A stretch of DNA of 25,335 nucleotides from Thermoplasmatales archaeon UBA509 (lineage in GTDB: Archaea > Thermoplasmatota > Thermoplasmata > Thermoplasmatales > Thermoplasmataceae). The notes beneath the pieces were generated by a model, which was not told the DNA's origin, ran no database searches, and was given only the letters and a program-made list of their open reading frames with translations. Both the position numbers and the translations under genes were made by a program. The first letter of the stretch is position 1. Every line of letters starts with the position of its first letter. The DNA lies in contig DAJC01000017.1 in NCBI GenBank assembly GCA_002498845.1, positions 1 through 25,335 of the forward strand, in the 5' to 3' direction. This document shows positions 8,324 through 15,079 of this stretch, one piece after another.

Positions 8324-8626
8324 ATGCCAGACCCTGTGAGAAAAGTCCTGAAGGATATCTGTTCAGATGTTTCTGAGGAGACTCTTATTGATGAGCATTC
8401 AAAGAAGTTTGATCTTCTGGATCACACAGTGTTGCTTGTGAGATCCGCCTTGAAGAATCAACAACTTGCGGACATTGCACTTGAAAGTGGAATAAGCAAA
8501 TTGATCTGCTTCCTTTATTATTTGTACAGCTATAAGAGAGAATATATATTACTAGAAGGATATGTGGGGGAGTCCAGAGAGGGTTTTAACAATCTTCTGC
8601 TCACTCTCCAAGAAAAGGTGATCTGA
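8324..8626 (+). CDS. Uncharacterised 100-aa protein, divergent from the cas operon
   Basis: A 100-residue, probably soluble and largely helical protein (MPDPVRKVLKDICSDV ... NNLLLTLQEKVI). I do not recognise it. The middle is hydrophobic (LICFLYYLYSYKREYILLEGY) but too broken by Tyr, Lys and Arg to be a clear membrane helix. It faces away from cas6 across a 170-bp gap. Its TGA (8624-8626) lies 1 nt before the ATG of the transposase orfA, and its last codons contain the GGTGA ribosome site used by orfA. It could be a host gene truncated or abutted by the insertion, or cargo of the element. The ATG at 8324 has no obvious ribosome site. Confidence 0.55.
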   Translation: MPDPVRKVLKDICSDVSEETLIDEHSKKFDLLDHTVLLVRSALKNQQLADIALESGISKLICFLYYLYSYKREYILLEGYVGESREGFNNLLLTLQEKVI

Positions 8627-8627
8627 A

Positions 8628-9443
8628 ATGGCTGATAAATTCACCGTAGAAGAGAAAGTACAGATTGTAATTGAATCACTTACGGCAACAAACATTGCAG
8701 AGCTGTGCAGAAGGCATGGTGTTTCAGTTGCACAGCTTCACAGGTGGAGGAGCATTTCCTTCAAGGAGGAAGCAAAGCATTAGGAGAATCATCAAAGGGA
8801 AACCAGTATCAGAAAGAAATAGATGATCTGAAAAGGTTTGTTGGTGACCAGGCGTTGGTAATAGACGCTTTAAAAAAAATACAAGGAGGGGAGAGATGAT
8901 GCGTGCAATTGGTGATCTAAAGGAATCAATGCCAATTGCAAGGATATCAAGGGTAACGCATATTCCAAGGTCTTCAATCTATTATATAAAATCAGGTCAT
9001 ACAGGCGTCAGAAAGAAGATGATACTCGATAAAATAGAAAATCTATACTGAAAATATCTGAAGAGAGGACAACCTATGGATACAGAAGGAGATGGGCAAT
9101 GCTTAGAAACAGCGGAATCCATGTGAATATAAAGACAGTAAGGAGAATAATCAGAAAACATAATCTTGCACTTCCATACGCAAAGCACAAGAACCGTACA
9201 AGAAATAGAGATCTAACCAAACCGGAAAACATAAACGCATTGTGGGAGACAGACATACATTACATTTCCACAGTAAATGAAGGAATGGTATATCTCATGT
9301 CCATAAAGGATTGTTTTTCAAAGAGATGAATTTCATATGAGATATCAAGATTGTGTACAGCAAAGGATTGCATTAGGGCATTTGAAAAGGCATATTCATA
9401 TTCAAAAGATGACCTTTCACTGCTTCCATTGAGAGTACACAGT
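8628..9443 (+). pseudogene. Decayed IS3-family transposase (orfA + orfB, 3' truncated)
   Basis: OrfA starts at 8628 (MADKFTVEEKVQIVIESL), an HTH/leucine-zipper IS3 OrfA, but shifts frame near 8745-8750; it continues in another frame as EEHFLQGG ... GDQALVIDALKK, ending at 8899. Adding one A after the TGG codon would restore it. OrfB starts at 8896 (ATGA overlap, AGGAGGGG upstream), reaches a stop at 9049-9051 and resumes in another frame as SILKISEERTTYGYRRRW, through LWETDIHYIS and MSIKDCFSKR. A TGA at 9327-9329 replaces the expected Trp; the same frame continues ISYEISRLCTAKDCIRAFEKAY. Similarity stops near 9440, before the last catalytic Glu. It cannot make an active transposase. Confidence 0.85.
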
Positions 9444-9665
9444 GAAGAGGCATTAAGAGGCTATCTCTTTGTGATATTCACATCACTTATTGTGTACATG
9501 AATGTTCAAAAAGAGGTAAAATCAGTTGAACTTGCACTTGACATATTGAGGTATTTGAAGTGCAAGGTATACGACAAATCTGTGATTGTACAGGAATTAA
9601 CAAAAGAGCAGAAAAGACTCTTTGACCTCATCGAAGTCATAGTGCCTAATGAAACGGGAAGTTAG
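9441..9665 (+). pseudogene. C-terminal remnant of an IS4/IS1634-like transposase
   Basis: The reading frame of the IS3 remnant changes identity around 9441. The segment SEEALRGYLFVIFTSLIVYMN matches the conserved tail of IS4/IS1634-type DDE transposases, where E-x-x-x-x-G-hydrophobic-F-hydrophobic holds the final catalytic Glu. The stretch after it (VELALDILRYLKCK ... VQELTKEQKRLFDLI) also fits that C-terminus. The first 80% of this transposase is absent, so it is a remnant fused in frame to the IS3 remnant. The joined frame stays open from 9330 to a TAG at 9663-9665. No terminal inverted repeats were found. Confidence 0.65.
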
Positions 9666-9772
9666 GAAGTTATTCGAAATCCTCAAGAGAATGATACAGA
9701 AATTCTTTTGGAGACAAATGTAAAGGATGTGAAAATGGTACGCGGGACAAAAGTTTTCGAAGCGAATTATGC

Positions 9773-9853
9773 GCGGGGAGAGGGATTCGAACCCTCGCTC
9801 TCATTCGAGAAACAGCTTAGCAGGCTGCCGCCGTACCGCTGGGCCATCCCCGC
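9773..9853 (-). tRNA. tRNA-Ser (anticodon GCU)
   Basis: The minus strand folds as a class II tRNA: acceptor GCGGGGA pairs with TCCCCGC, D stem GCC/GGC, anticodon stem GCAGC/GCTGT with loop CTGCTAA (anticodon GCT, reading AGC/AGU), a long variable arm (TTCTC-GAAT-GAGAG), and T arm GAGGG-TTCGAAT-CCCTC. The 3' CCA is not encoded. At 81 nt it is short but complete for tRNA-Ser. Its 3' end points at the insertion remnants and the cas region. Its first base directly follows the stop codon of the 53-aa gene. Confidence 0.96.
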
Positions 9854-10015
9854 TCAGGAGCTGAAGCGGTCTTGAAGATCGTTGGCAACCTGTTCTAAAA
9901 TCTCTTCAAAATCCTCATTTTCCAGAGTTATTACTTCACCGGACGGAAGCGTGATTGTTGCATAATACATCTCTCCATCCTTCGAAATCTCCACCTCAGC
10001 TAATTTGTCTCCCAT
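9854..10015 (-). CDS. Small conserved-looking 53-aa protein
   Basis: An acidic 53-residue protein starting at ATG 10015: MGDKLAEVEISKDGEMYYAT, then ITLPSGEVITLENEDFEE and a C-terminal helix. The alternating pattern suggests a small beta hairpin or sheet followed by a helix; I do not recognise a family. A strong TATA-like stretch (10041-10050) lies about 30 nt upstream, fitting a leaderless mRNA. The TGA at 9856-9854 is followed with no gap by the first base of tRNA-Ser on the same strand, so the two may be co-transcribed. Good codon structure and promoter support a real gene. Confidence 0.7.
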   Translation of the reverse strand: MGDKLAEVEISKDGEMYYATITLPSGEVITLENEDFEEILEQVANDLQDRFSS

Positions 10016-10040
10016 GCTACCACAACGTAATTTGTTAGGT

Positions 10041-10050
10041 TATAATATAT
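10041..10050 (-). promoter_or_regulatory. TATA box for the 53-aa gene and possibly tRNA-Ser
   Basis: The minus strand reads ATATATTATA, centred about 30 nt upstream of the ATG at 10015. This predicts a leaderless or nearly leaderless transcript. The same transcript could run into tRNA-Ser. Confidence 0.55.
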
Positions 10051-10126
10051 TTTTCAGGTTGAAGTGAGTCCAGTATCAAAAATAGAGGAGAGGGAATCCA
10101 ATGCAATAGCAATTTTGCATGAAAAG

Positions 10127-10134
10127 TATAAATA
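10127..10134 (+). promoter_or_regulatory. TATA box of the Asp-tail micro-ORF
   Basis: TATAAATA is a near-perfect archaeal TATA box, preceded by GAAAAG, which could serve as a BRE. The predicted start is about 10156, right at the Shine-Dalgarno sequence GGAGGTG (10156-10162). Confidence 0.7.
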
Positions 10135-10169
10135 TTGGTTGACCCTGCTGGTATCGGAGGTGCTCACCG

Positions 10170-10241
10170 TTGGTAAACTTCGTGAAGAGACGCGATTACG
10201 ATGATGATGACGACTACGATGACGACGATGACGACAACTGA
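10170..10241 (+). CDS. 23-residue micro-ORF with poly-aspartate tail
   Basis: A short frame from TTG (10170) to TGA (10239-10241). The full consensus Shine-Dalgarno GGAGGTG (10156-10162) lies 7 nt before the TTG, ideal spacing. The peptide has a short basic head (VNFVKRRD) and a tail YDDDDDYDDDDDDN: 12 Asp, 2 Tyr and an end Asn among 15 residues from the first Asp. Aspartate is coded by both GAT and GAC. A TATA box sits at 10127-10134 and a T-run at 10263-10268, so the unit is about 110 nt with nothing else in it. I know no such family; the function is unknown. It could bind cations or a basic partner, or act through its translation. An RNA role is a weaker alternative. Confidence 0.6.
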   Translation: MVNFVKRRDYDDDDDYDDDDDDN

Positions 10242-10260
10242 TCGTAGAAAGATTTTCATG

Positions 10261-10269
10261 CCTTTTTTA
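10261..10269 (+). terminator. T-run terminator after the micro-ORF
   Basis: CCTTTTTTA lies 20 nt beyond the micro-ORF stop, after an earlier TTTT at 10253-10256. Archaeal RNA polymerase commonly stops at such T-tracts without a hairpin. No strong stem precedes it. Confidence 0.45.
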
Positions 10270-10508
10270 TAAATCGAAAATGATTTGTTTTTCAATTGAT
10301 TATGAATTTACAGCAGTTATTTGTTGTTGATTTATCGACTTATTATGAATTCTGCGATAAAAATTAGGATATTGCCGCTGAAATGCACATGGAAAATTAT
10401 CTGAAGCTGGAGCGGACACATGTTCAGTTTAATGTAAAATTTAAACAGCCAGGGTGGTAAACCTCATAGGCCAGTTGGAAATAATCCACATAAAAAATGT
10501 GATGCTAA
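10270..10508 (+). other. A+T-rich intergenic region upstream of the helicase
   Basis: No convincing gene was found. Two very short frames exist: 10302-10367 (21 aa, ATG about 30 nt after TATAAATC at 10268-10275) and 10383-10460 (25 aa, no ribosome site). A TTTAAA-type box at 10438-10444 could drive the helicase gene with a leader of about 40 nt. Confidence 0.4.
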
Positions 10509-13244
10509 TTGGAAGATAATGGGGAAAATCTGTCAGTCTTCGACCAGCTTAATCCCAGGATCAGGGAAATGCTCATAAACAGAGGGATTCTGGATCCTAC
10601 TGATCCTCAGCAGGATGTGATCCCTCATATACTGAGAGGCGAGAACGTCCTGCTGCTCTCACCCACAGGCAGTGGAAAGACTGAGGCAGCCATACTTCCA
10701 ATATTCCACAGGATTCTGACTGAAAGGCCGCAGCCAGTCTCAACACTGTTCATAACTCCCCTCAGGGCGCTTAACCGGGACCTTCTTGACAGGCTCAGGG
10801 AATATGGAAGGGAACTTGGCATCCGCGTCCAGGTGAGGCACAGCGATATCACCGATGCTGACAGGAGGGAGATAGTAAAGAATCCTGGCGATATTCTCAT
10901 TACCACTCCAGAATCCCTGCAGATTCTCCTGAACGGGAAGAGGCTCAGGGAGATTGTTTCCCACGTACGCTATCTTATAGTGGATGAACTGCACGAAACA
11001 GCCCAGAATGAACGGGGTTCCCAGTTTGCCATTGCGGTGGAACGGCTCCGTGAATTAGCCGGCAACTTCCAGAGAATTGGCCTTTCTGCCACTGTTGGCA
11101 ATGAGGATGATCTAGCCAGATTCCTTTCTCCTGAAAGTCCCCCATATATTTCTAGGTCAGGGCTGAAGAAACGCATGACCATTCAGATTGGTGTTCCTGC
11201 AAAAGCAGACGAGGCAGTTGCTGGCATAATGGGATGCGACGATGGGTATGCTGGCGCCATACTGCACATGTGGGATCTGATCCAGAAGCACAAAGGGACA
11301 CTGGTCTTTGTCAACACAAGAAGTTCAGCGGAGGATATTGCATTCAGGCTCAGGCTCTACCTTAAGGATCCGCCCATACAGGTGCATCATGGATCCCTGT
11401 CCCGGGATGCAAGGGAAAGCGCGGAGAAGGATTTCAAGGCTGGAAAAGTGAAGGCACTCATTTGCACCTCATCTCTGGAACTGGGAATTGACATAGGCTC
11501 CGCAGATCTTGTTCTGCAGTTCAATTCCCCAAGGCAGATCAACAAGCTGATACAGAGGGTTGGCAGGTCAGGGCACAGCCTTGAGAAAATCTCCCTGGGA
11601 AACATAGTCTGCAGCGACATAATTGAGCTTGAGGAGGCCAGCGCCATAGTATCCTACATAATGGAGGGGCATCTTGAGGATATTACCATCAGGGAAAATT
11701 CCCTGGCAACAATGGCGAACCAGGTCCTGTCGGAAGCCAAATTCGTCAGTGAAATTGATGCTGATTACTTCTTCCAAGTTGTGACCCGTTCCTATCCATT
11801 CAGGAATCTCAGCCGGGAGGAGTTCGATTCCACCCTGGATTTTCTTGCACGCACGGGCAAGATATTCTTTCAGGACGGCAGGGTGAGGAAAAGGAGAGGT
11901 GTACTCAACTACTTCCTGGAAAATATATCAATGATACCAAGCGAGAAGAACTTCAAGGTAATAGACCAGATCAACCGCAAATTCATAGGTACGCTGGATG
12001 AAAGGTACGTGGTCAATGAGCTGGAGCCCGGATCATATTTCGTCATCCGCGGATCGACATGGAGAACCATAAGGATAGACAAGGACCGGATACTTGTTGA
12101 GCCGTTCCCCACCGCAGCAATTGCGCCGAAATGGTCCGGGGAGGAGATACCTGTTCTGCTTGATGTAACGGAAAAGGTTTCCCAGAACAGGGAAAACAGG
12201 TATGTGCCTGATTTTGTGGAAGAGAATTCCAGACAGCTTCTGGAAGACTGGTATTCCAAGGATTCTGCCACCATGAAGCGCACCGTGATTGAGACCAAGG
12301 CCAACGAGATCATTGTCCAGGTGCTTCTTGGAACAAAGGGAAACTTCGCGCTTGCTGAAATATTCTCAAGCATCCTGTCCGGAATCACGGGAGAGAGTGT
12401 TGAGACTGATTACTCGCCATACCATTTCTACATAAGGTCGTCCCGCGTCATCAGGTCCAATGACGTCAGGCGGATCATCCTGAGCATTGATCCTGACAGG
12501 CTTTATCAGTACATCTCTGGATCAGCAAGAAGATCCCGGTTCTTCAATTCGGTATTCCTCTATGAAGCCCGCAAGTTCGGCCTCATAGCCAACGACGCCG
12601 ATATCGGCAGGATAAGGTTTGAGAAGATCGTTGATGCATACTATGACACTCCGGTATACAGGGATTCCATCAGGAAGCTCATCTCTGATTACATGGACCT
12701 GGGAACTCTTGAAAAGTACCTTAGGGGAATAAGGTCTGGAGAGATTGAATTTTCCCTGAAGGATGACATCTCTGAAAGCTCCGACGTATTTCTGACCCAC
12801 TATTCGGAAAGGGTTGCGCCACTGAAGCCAACCCGCAGCATACTTGATGCTGTGAAGAAGAGGCTCCTGAACGAGGAGACCATACTCTACTGCACATCCT
12901 GCGGCAATGTCCGGACCATGAAGGTGAGGGACATCAAAAGCATACGGTGCCCGGTCTGCGGAAGCTCTCTTGTGGCTTCCCTTTCGCCTTTCGAGAAGAA
13001 CCTCCTTGATAAATCCAGGGAAGAGGACCCTGACGGAATCAAGACAAGGAAACGCCTGATGAAGAATGCCCACCTTGTGAGGGAGCGGGGCATGCAGGCA
13101 ATAATAGTAATGGCAGCCAGAGGAATAGGGCCGGAAACGGCCTCACGGCTTCTTGACGTCACCTACCGGAACGAGGATGATCTCATAAGGGCCATTCTTA
13201 ACGGGGAAATGGATTATGCCAAGACCAGGCGCTTCTGGGACTAG
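10509..13244 (+). CDS. Lhr-type ATP-dependent helicase with C-terminal zinc ribbon
   Basis: A 911-residue superfamily 2 helicase of the archaeal Lhr group. Motifs: Q-motif region TDPQQDVIPHIL, Walker A SPTGSGKTEA (51-60), ITPLRALNRD, TTPES, DELH (159-162), LSATVGN, the CTSSLELGIDIG motif, and QRVGRSG. The winged-helix and Lhr-specific regions follow. The C-terminus has a four-Cys zinc ribbon (C795, C798, C814, C817) and a helix-hairpin-helix-like ARGIGPETASRLLD. Lhr proteins act on branched DNA or DNA-RNA hybrids in repair and RNA processing. The frame begins at TTG 10509; the next in-frame ATG is residue 21 (10569), inside the expected domain, so the TTG is preferred. No strong ribosome site is seen. 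Toprim and RNase Z genes follow on the same strand. Confidence 0.93.
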   Translation: MEDNGENLSVFDQLNPRIREMLINRGILDPTDPQQDVIPHILRGENVLLLSPTGSGKTEAAILPIFHRILTERPQPVSTLFITPLRALNRDLLDRLREYGRELGIRVQVRHSDITDADRREIVKNPGDILITTPESLQILLNGKRLREIVSHVRYLIVDELHETAQNERGSQFAIAVERLRELAGNFQRIGLSATVGNEDDLARFLSPESPPYISRSGLKKRMTIQIGVPAKADEAVAGIMGCDDGYAGAILHMWDLIQKHKGTLVFVNTRSSAEDIAFRLRLYLKDPPIQVHHGSLSRDARESAEKDFKAGKVKALICTSSLELGIDIGSADLVLQFNSPRQINKLIQRVGRSGHSLEKISLGNIVCSDIIELEEASAIVSYIMEGHLEDITIRENSLATMANQVLSEAKFVSEIDADYFFQVVTRSYPFRNLSREEFDSTLDFLARTGKIFFQDGRVRKRRGVLNYFLENISMIPSEKNFKVIDQINRKFIGTLDERYVVNELEPGSYFVIRGSTWRTIRIDKDRILVEPFPTAAIAPKWSGEEIPVLLDVTEKVSQNRENRYVPDFVEENSRQLLEDWYSKDSATMKRTVIETKANEIIVQVLLGTKGNFALAEIFSSILSGITGESVETDYSPYHFYIRSSRVIRSNDVRRIILSIDPDRLYQYISGSARRSRFFNSVFLYEARKFGLIANDADIGRIRFEKIVDAYYDTPVYRDSIRKLISDYMDLGTLEKYLRGIRSGEIEFSLKDDISESSDVFLTHYSERVAPLKPTRSILDAVKKRLLNEETILYCTSCGNVRTMKVRDIKSIRCPVCGSSLVASLSPFEKNLLDKSREEDPDGIKTRKRLMKNAHLVRERGMQAIIVMAARGIGPETASRLLDVTYRNEDDLIRAILNGEMDYAKTRRFWD

Positions 13245-13293
13245 TGGTTCCATGGTAAATGTTAAATTTTGCAACCTATATGTACCATTGCCA

Positions 13294-13671
13294 ATGTCCG
13301 GACCAAGAATCCTGAAAATACTTGAAAGGTATCGCCTGAAAAACAGCCGTGTGCCAATAATTGTTGAGGGGAGGCACGATATTGACAGCCTCAGGAGAAT
13401 TGACTTCCCGGGGGAAATAATAACAATAAATTCAGGAAGTTCTCTGGTCACATTCTCTGACAATATCGCCAGGAACTACAGCGAGGTGATACTCCTTCCC
13501 GACTTTGACCGCAAGGGGCACCAGATCATGTCAAACCTGGAAAATTTCCTGCATGGGTCTGGATGCTTTGCTGACACGGATCTCTGGAATTCCATCAGGA
13601 AAATGATGCCAGTGCGTACCGTGGAGGAACTACCATTCGCACTGGGCAGGGTTCAGCAGACAGAGAATTAA
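13294..13671 (+). CDS. Small Toprim-domain protein (UPF0292-like)
   Basis: A 125-residue protein that is essentially a lone Toprim fold: the acidic motif PIIVEGRHDIDSLR (E25) and the metal-binding LLPDFDRKGHQI (D70, D72, then K-G). This arrangement matches small archaeal Toprim proteins related to primase and RNase M5 domains. The molecular target is unknown; it binds Mg and probably nucleic acid. I chose ATG 13294 because TTAAATTT at 13262-13269 lies about 28 nt upstream, predicting a leaderless mRNA, and because family members begin shortly before the helix ahead of PIIVEG. The frame also opens from ATG 13252 or 13216, the latter inside the helicase gene. Confidence 0.85.
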   Translation: MSGPRILKILERYRLKNSRVPIIVEGRHDIDSLRRIDFPGEIITINSGSSLVTFSDNIARNYSEVILLPDFDRKGHQIMSNLENFLHGSGCFADTDLWNSIRKMMPVRTVEELPFALGRVQQTEN

Positions 13672-13694
13672 TAGCCATAATGCCATGAAGGTGA

Positions 13695-14633
13695 ATGGCT
13701 TCCAACATCAGGATCACGTTCATGGGCACAGGCGGTTCCTGGCCCTCCCCTGGCAGAGGACTGCCTGCAGTTGCAGTGCAGATCGATGACATTACCAATC
13801 TTTTAGACTGCGGCGAGGGTACTCAGAAACAGATCATGAAGAGCAAGCTGTCCTTCATGAGCATCCATAATATCTTCATCACACATTTTCATGGCGATCA
13901 TTTTCTCGGCCTCCTGGGGCTTGTGCAGAGCATGTCATTCAACGGGCGTGACAAGCCCCTTTACATCTTTGGCCCCAGGGGCGCAACAAGGATCCTTTCC
14001 AATGCACTGAATGTTGGCTACTTCCGCCTCAGCTACGAGATCCGTGTGGGGGAACTTGAATTCGGAAAGACGTACGATTTCGACAAATTCACTGTGAGCA
14101 CCATGAGGAATGATCATCCGGTTCCTGCCATGTCGTACAGGATTCAGGAGAAGGACCTTGTGAAGATCGACAGATCAAAGGCAGAAGCCCTTAACATACC
14201 CGCCAGGCGGCTGGAAGAAATCCGCAGCAATGGCACTGCAGTGATCCATGGCAGGACGGTTTCCATTGATGATATAAGCATGGGCATCAGAAAGGGCAGA
14301 TCCATAGTTTATACGGGCGATACAAGACCCCTTGAGGAAATGAAGGTTTTTGCCAGGGATGCAGATGTCCTTATTCATGAGACCACAACAGATTCCTCCC
14401 TGGAACCCAAGGTGAATGAATTCGGCCATTCATCATCAAGGCAGGCCGCGGAGATCGCCAGGGATGCACACGTCAGGAAATTCTTCCTTTTCCATTACAG
14501 CCCTAGATATGAGAATCTGGATGCACTCATTAATGAGGCCAGAAGCATATTTCCAGAATCAGAGCTCAGCCGGGAACTCATGGAATATGATGTCAGGCCC
14601 TCCAGTACCATCACGCCTGTTGATGCACAATAA
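13695..14633 (+). CDS. rnz: Ribonuclease Z (tRNA 3' processing)
   Basis: A 312-residue metallo-beta-lactamase of the RNase Z short form, which cuts tRNA precursors after the discriminator base. Zinc ligands are visible in HFHGDHFLG (64-69), in NDHPVPAMSYRI, in VYTGDTRP and in FLFHYSPRYEN; the GHSSSRQAAEIA motif is also present. The usual length is about 300-310 aa. AATTAATA (13666-13673) is about 26 nt before the ATG, so the message may be leaderless. Both tRNAs in this window lack an encoded CCA and would need this cut followed by CCA addition. The last 23 nt overlap the convergent SRPBCC gene. Confidence 0.96.
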   Translation: MASNIRITFMGTGGSWPSPGRGLPAVAVQIDDITNLLDCGEGTQKQIMKSKLSFMSIHNIFITHFHGDHFLGLLGLVQSMSFNGRDKPLYIFGPRGATRILSNALNVGYFRLSYEIRVGELEFGKTYDFDKFTVSTMRNDHPVPAMSYRIQEKDLVKIDRSKAEALNIPARRLEEIRSNGTAVIHGRTVSIDDISMGIRKGRSIVYTGDTRPLEEMKVFARDADVLIHETTTDSSLEPKVNEFGHSSSRQAAEIARDAHVRKFFLFHYSPRYENLDALINEARSIFPESELSRELMEYDVRPSSTITPVDAQ

Positions 14634-15066
14634 TTTCCCGCTCACGGAGCAGATCGGATTCGGCGCTCTCGCAGATACGCCTGATGGCGCTTTCAGTTCC
14701 CTCTGTGAAATGCCTTGCCAGGAAGCCTTTCAAAAGTACCATGGACAGTGAGAGCTTGATCTCCCATCTCACCCTGATCTCTGTTCCGCCCTCAATGCAC
14801 CTGAGTTCGGTCTTCTTGAAGCCTGAAAATGGGCCGCTGTGGTAGTTCTCCGTACATGTCAGGGATTTCCTGTCGCACAGGTACGACATTTTTCCGTTTC
14901 CGGGAAAAGCAAACCTCACCAGAAGCATGCTGCCATCCGACCGGGTTATGCTTCTCATTCCGTGCCAGAATTCTGGAAGCCTCTGCCAGTCGCTTATCTG
15001 GTCCATTATCCTGTCCGGGCTGGCTGAAGATTTTCCGGCCACCTGTATCTTGATCTCCCCGACCAT
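14611..15066 (-). CDS. SRPBCC (START-like) ligand-binding family protein
   Basis: A 151-residue protein with the helix-grip pattern of polyketide cyclase/CoxG-like proteins: an opening strand GEIKIQVAGKSSASPDRIMD with the helix DWQRLPEFWHGMRSI, central strands LLVRFAFPGNGKMSY and TEIRVRWEIKLSLS, and a long C-terminal helix (FTEGTESAIRRICESAESDL). Members bind hydrophobic ligands; no ligand can be named here. It starts at ATG 15066, 13 nt after the dut stop, with a TATA-like stretch (15085-15092) at the end of dut, so it may be read from the dut operon or from its own promoter. It overlaps rnz at the 3' ends. Confidence 0.75.
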   Translation of the reverse strand: MVGEIKIQVAGKSSASPDRIMDQISDWQRLPEFWHGMRSITRSDGSMLLVRFAFPGNGKMSYLCDRKSLTCTENYHSGPFSGFKKTELRCIEGGTEIRVRWEIKLSLSMVLLKGFLARHFTEGTESAIRRICESAESDLLREREIIVHQQA

Positions 15067-15079
15067 GGTGCTACCATAC

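Larger units (their letters stand above)
8628..9665 (+). mobile_element. Composite of two insertion-sequence remnants
   Basis: An IS3-like element (8628 to about 9440) runs directly into the tail of an unrelated IS4/IS1634-like transposase (about 9441-9665), with no intact inverted repeats visible at either side. It lies between the cas operon and tRNA-Ser and marks a zone of repeated insertion and decay. The true outer limits cannot be set from one copy. The 107 bp between 9666 and the tRNA hold nothing I can identify and may include more remnant DNA. Confidence 0.65.

Noticed and set aside
8872..8879. A8 slippery run near the end of orfA as a programmed frameshift site
   Set aside because: OrfB has its own ATG (8896) with AGGAGGGG just upstream and an ATGA overlap, so coupled initiation explains it. 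The real orfA break is earlier, near 8748.
10201..10241. C/D-box sRNA (ATGATGA at 10201 and CTGA at 10238)
   Set aside because: The boxes fall inside a GAT/GAC-rich coding run that creates RTGATGA-like words by chance. No terminal stem pairs outside them, and the strong ribosome site argues for translation. Kept only as an alternative.
10383..10460. 25-codon ORF upstream of the helicase
   Set aside because: No ribosome site, no well-placed TATA box and no recognisable features; chance is sufficient.
12522..13073. 183-codon minus-strand frame
   Set aside because: It lies wholly inside the helicase gene, has no ribosome site or family motif, and is a shadow of regular codon use on the other strand.
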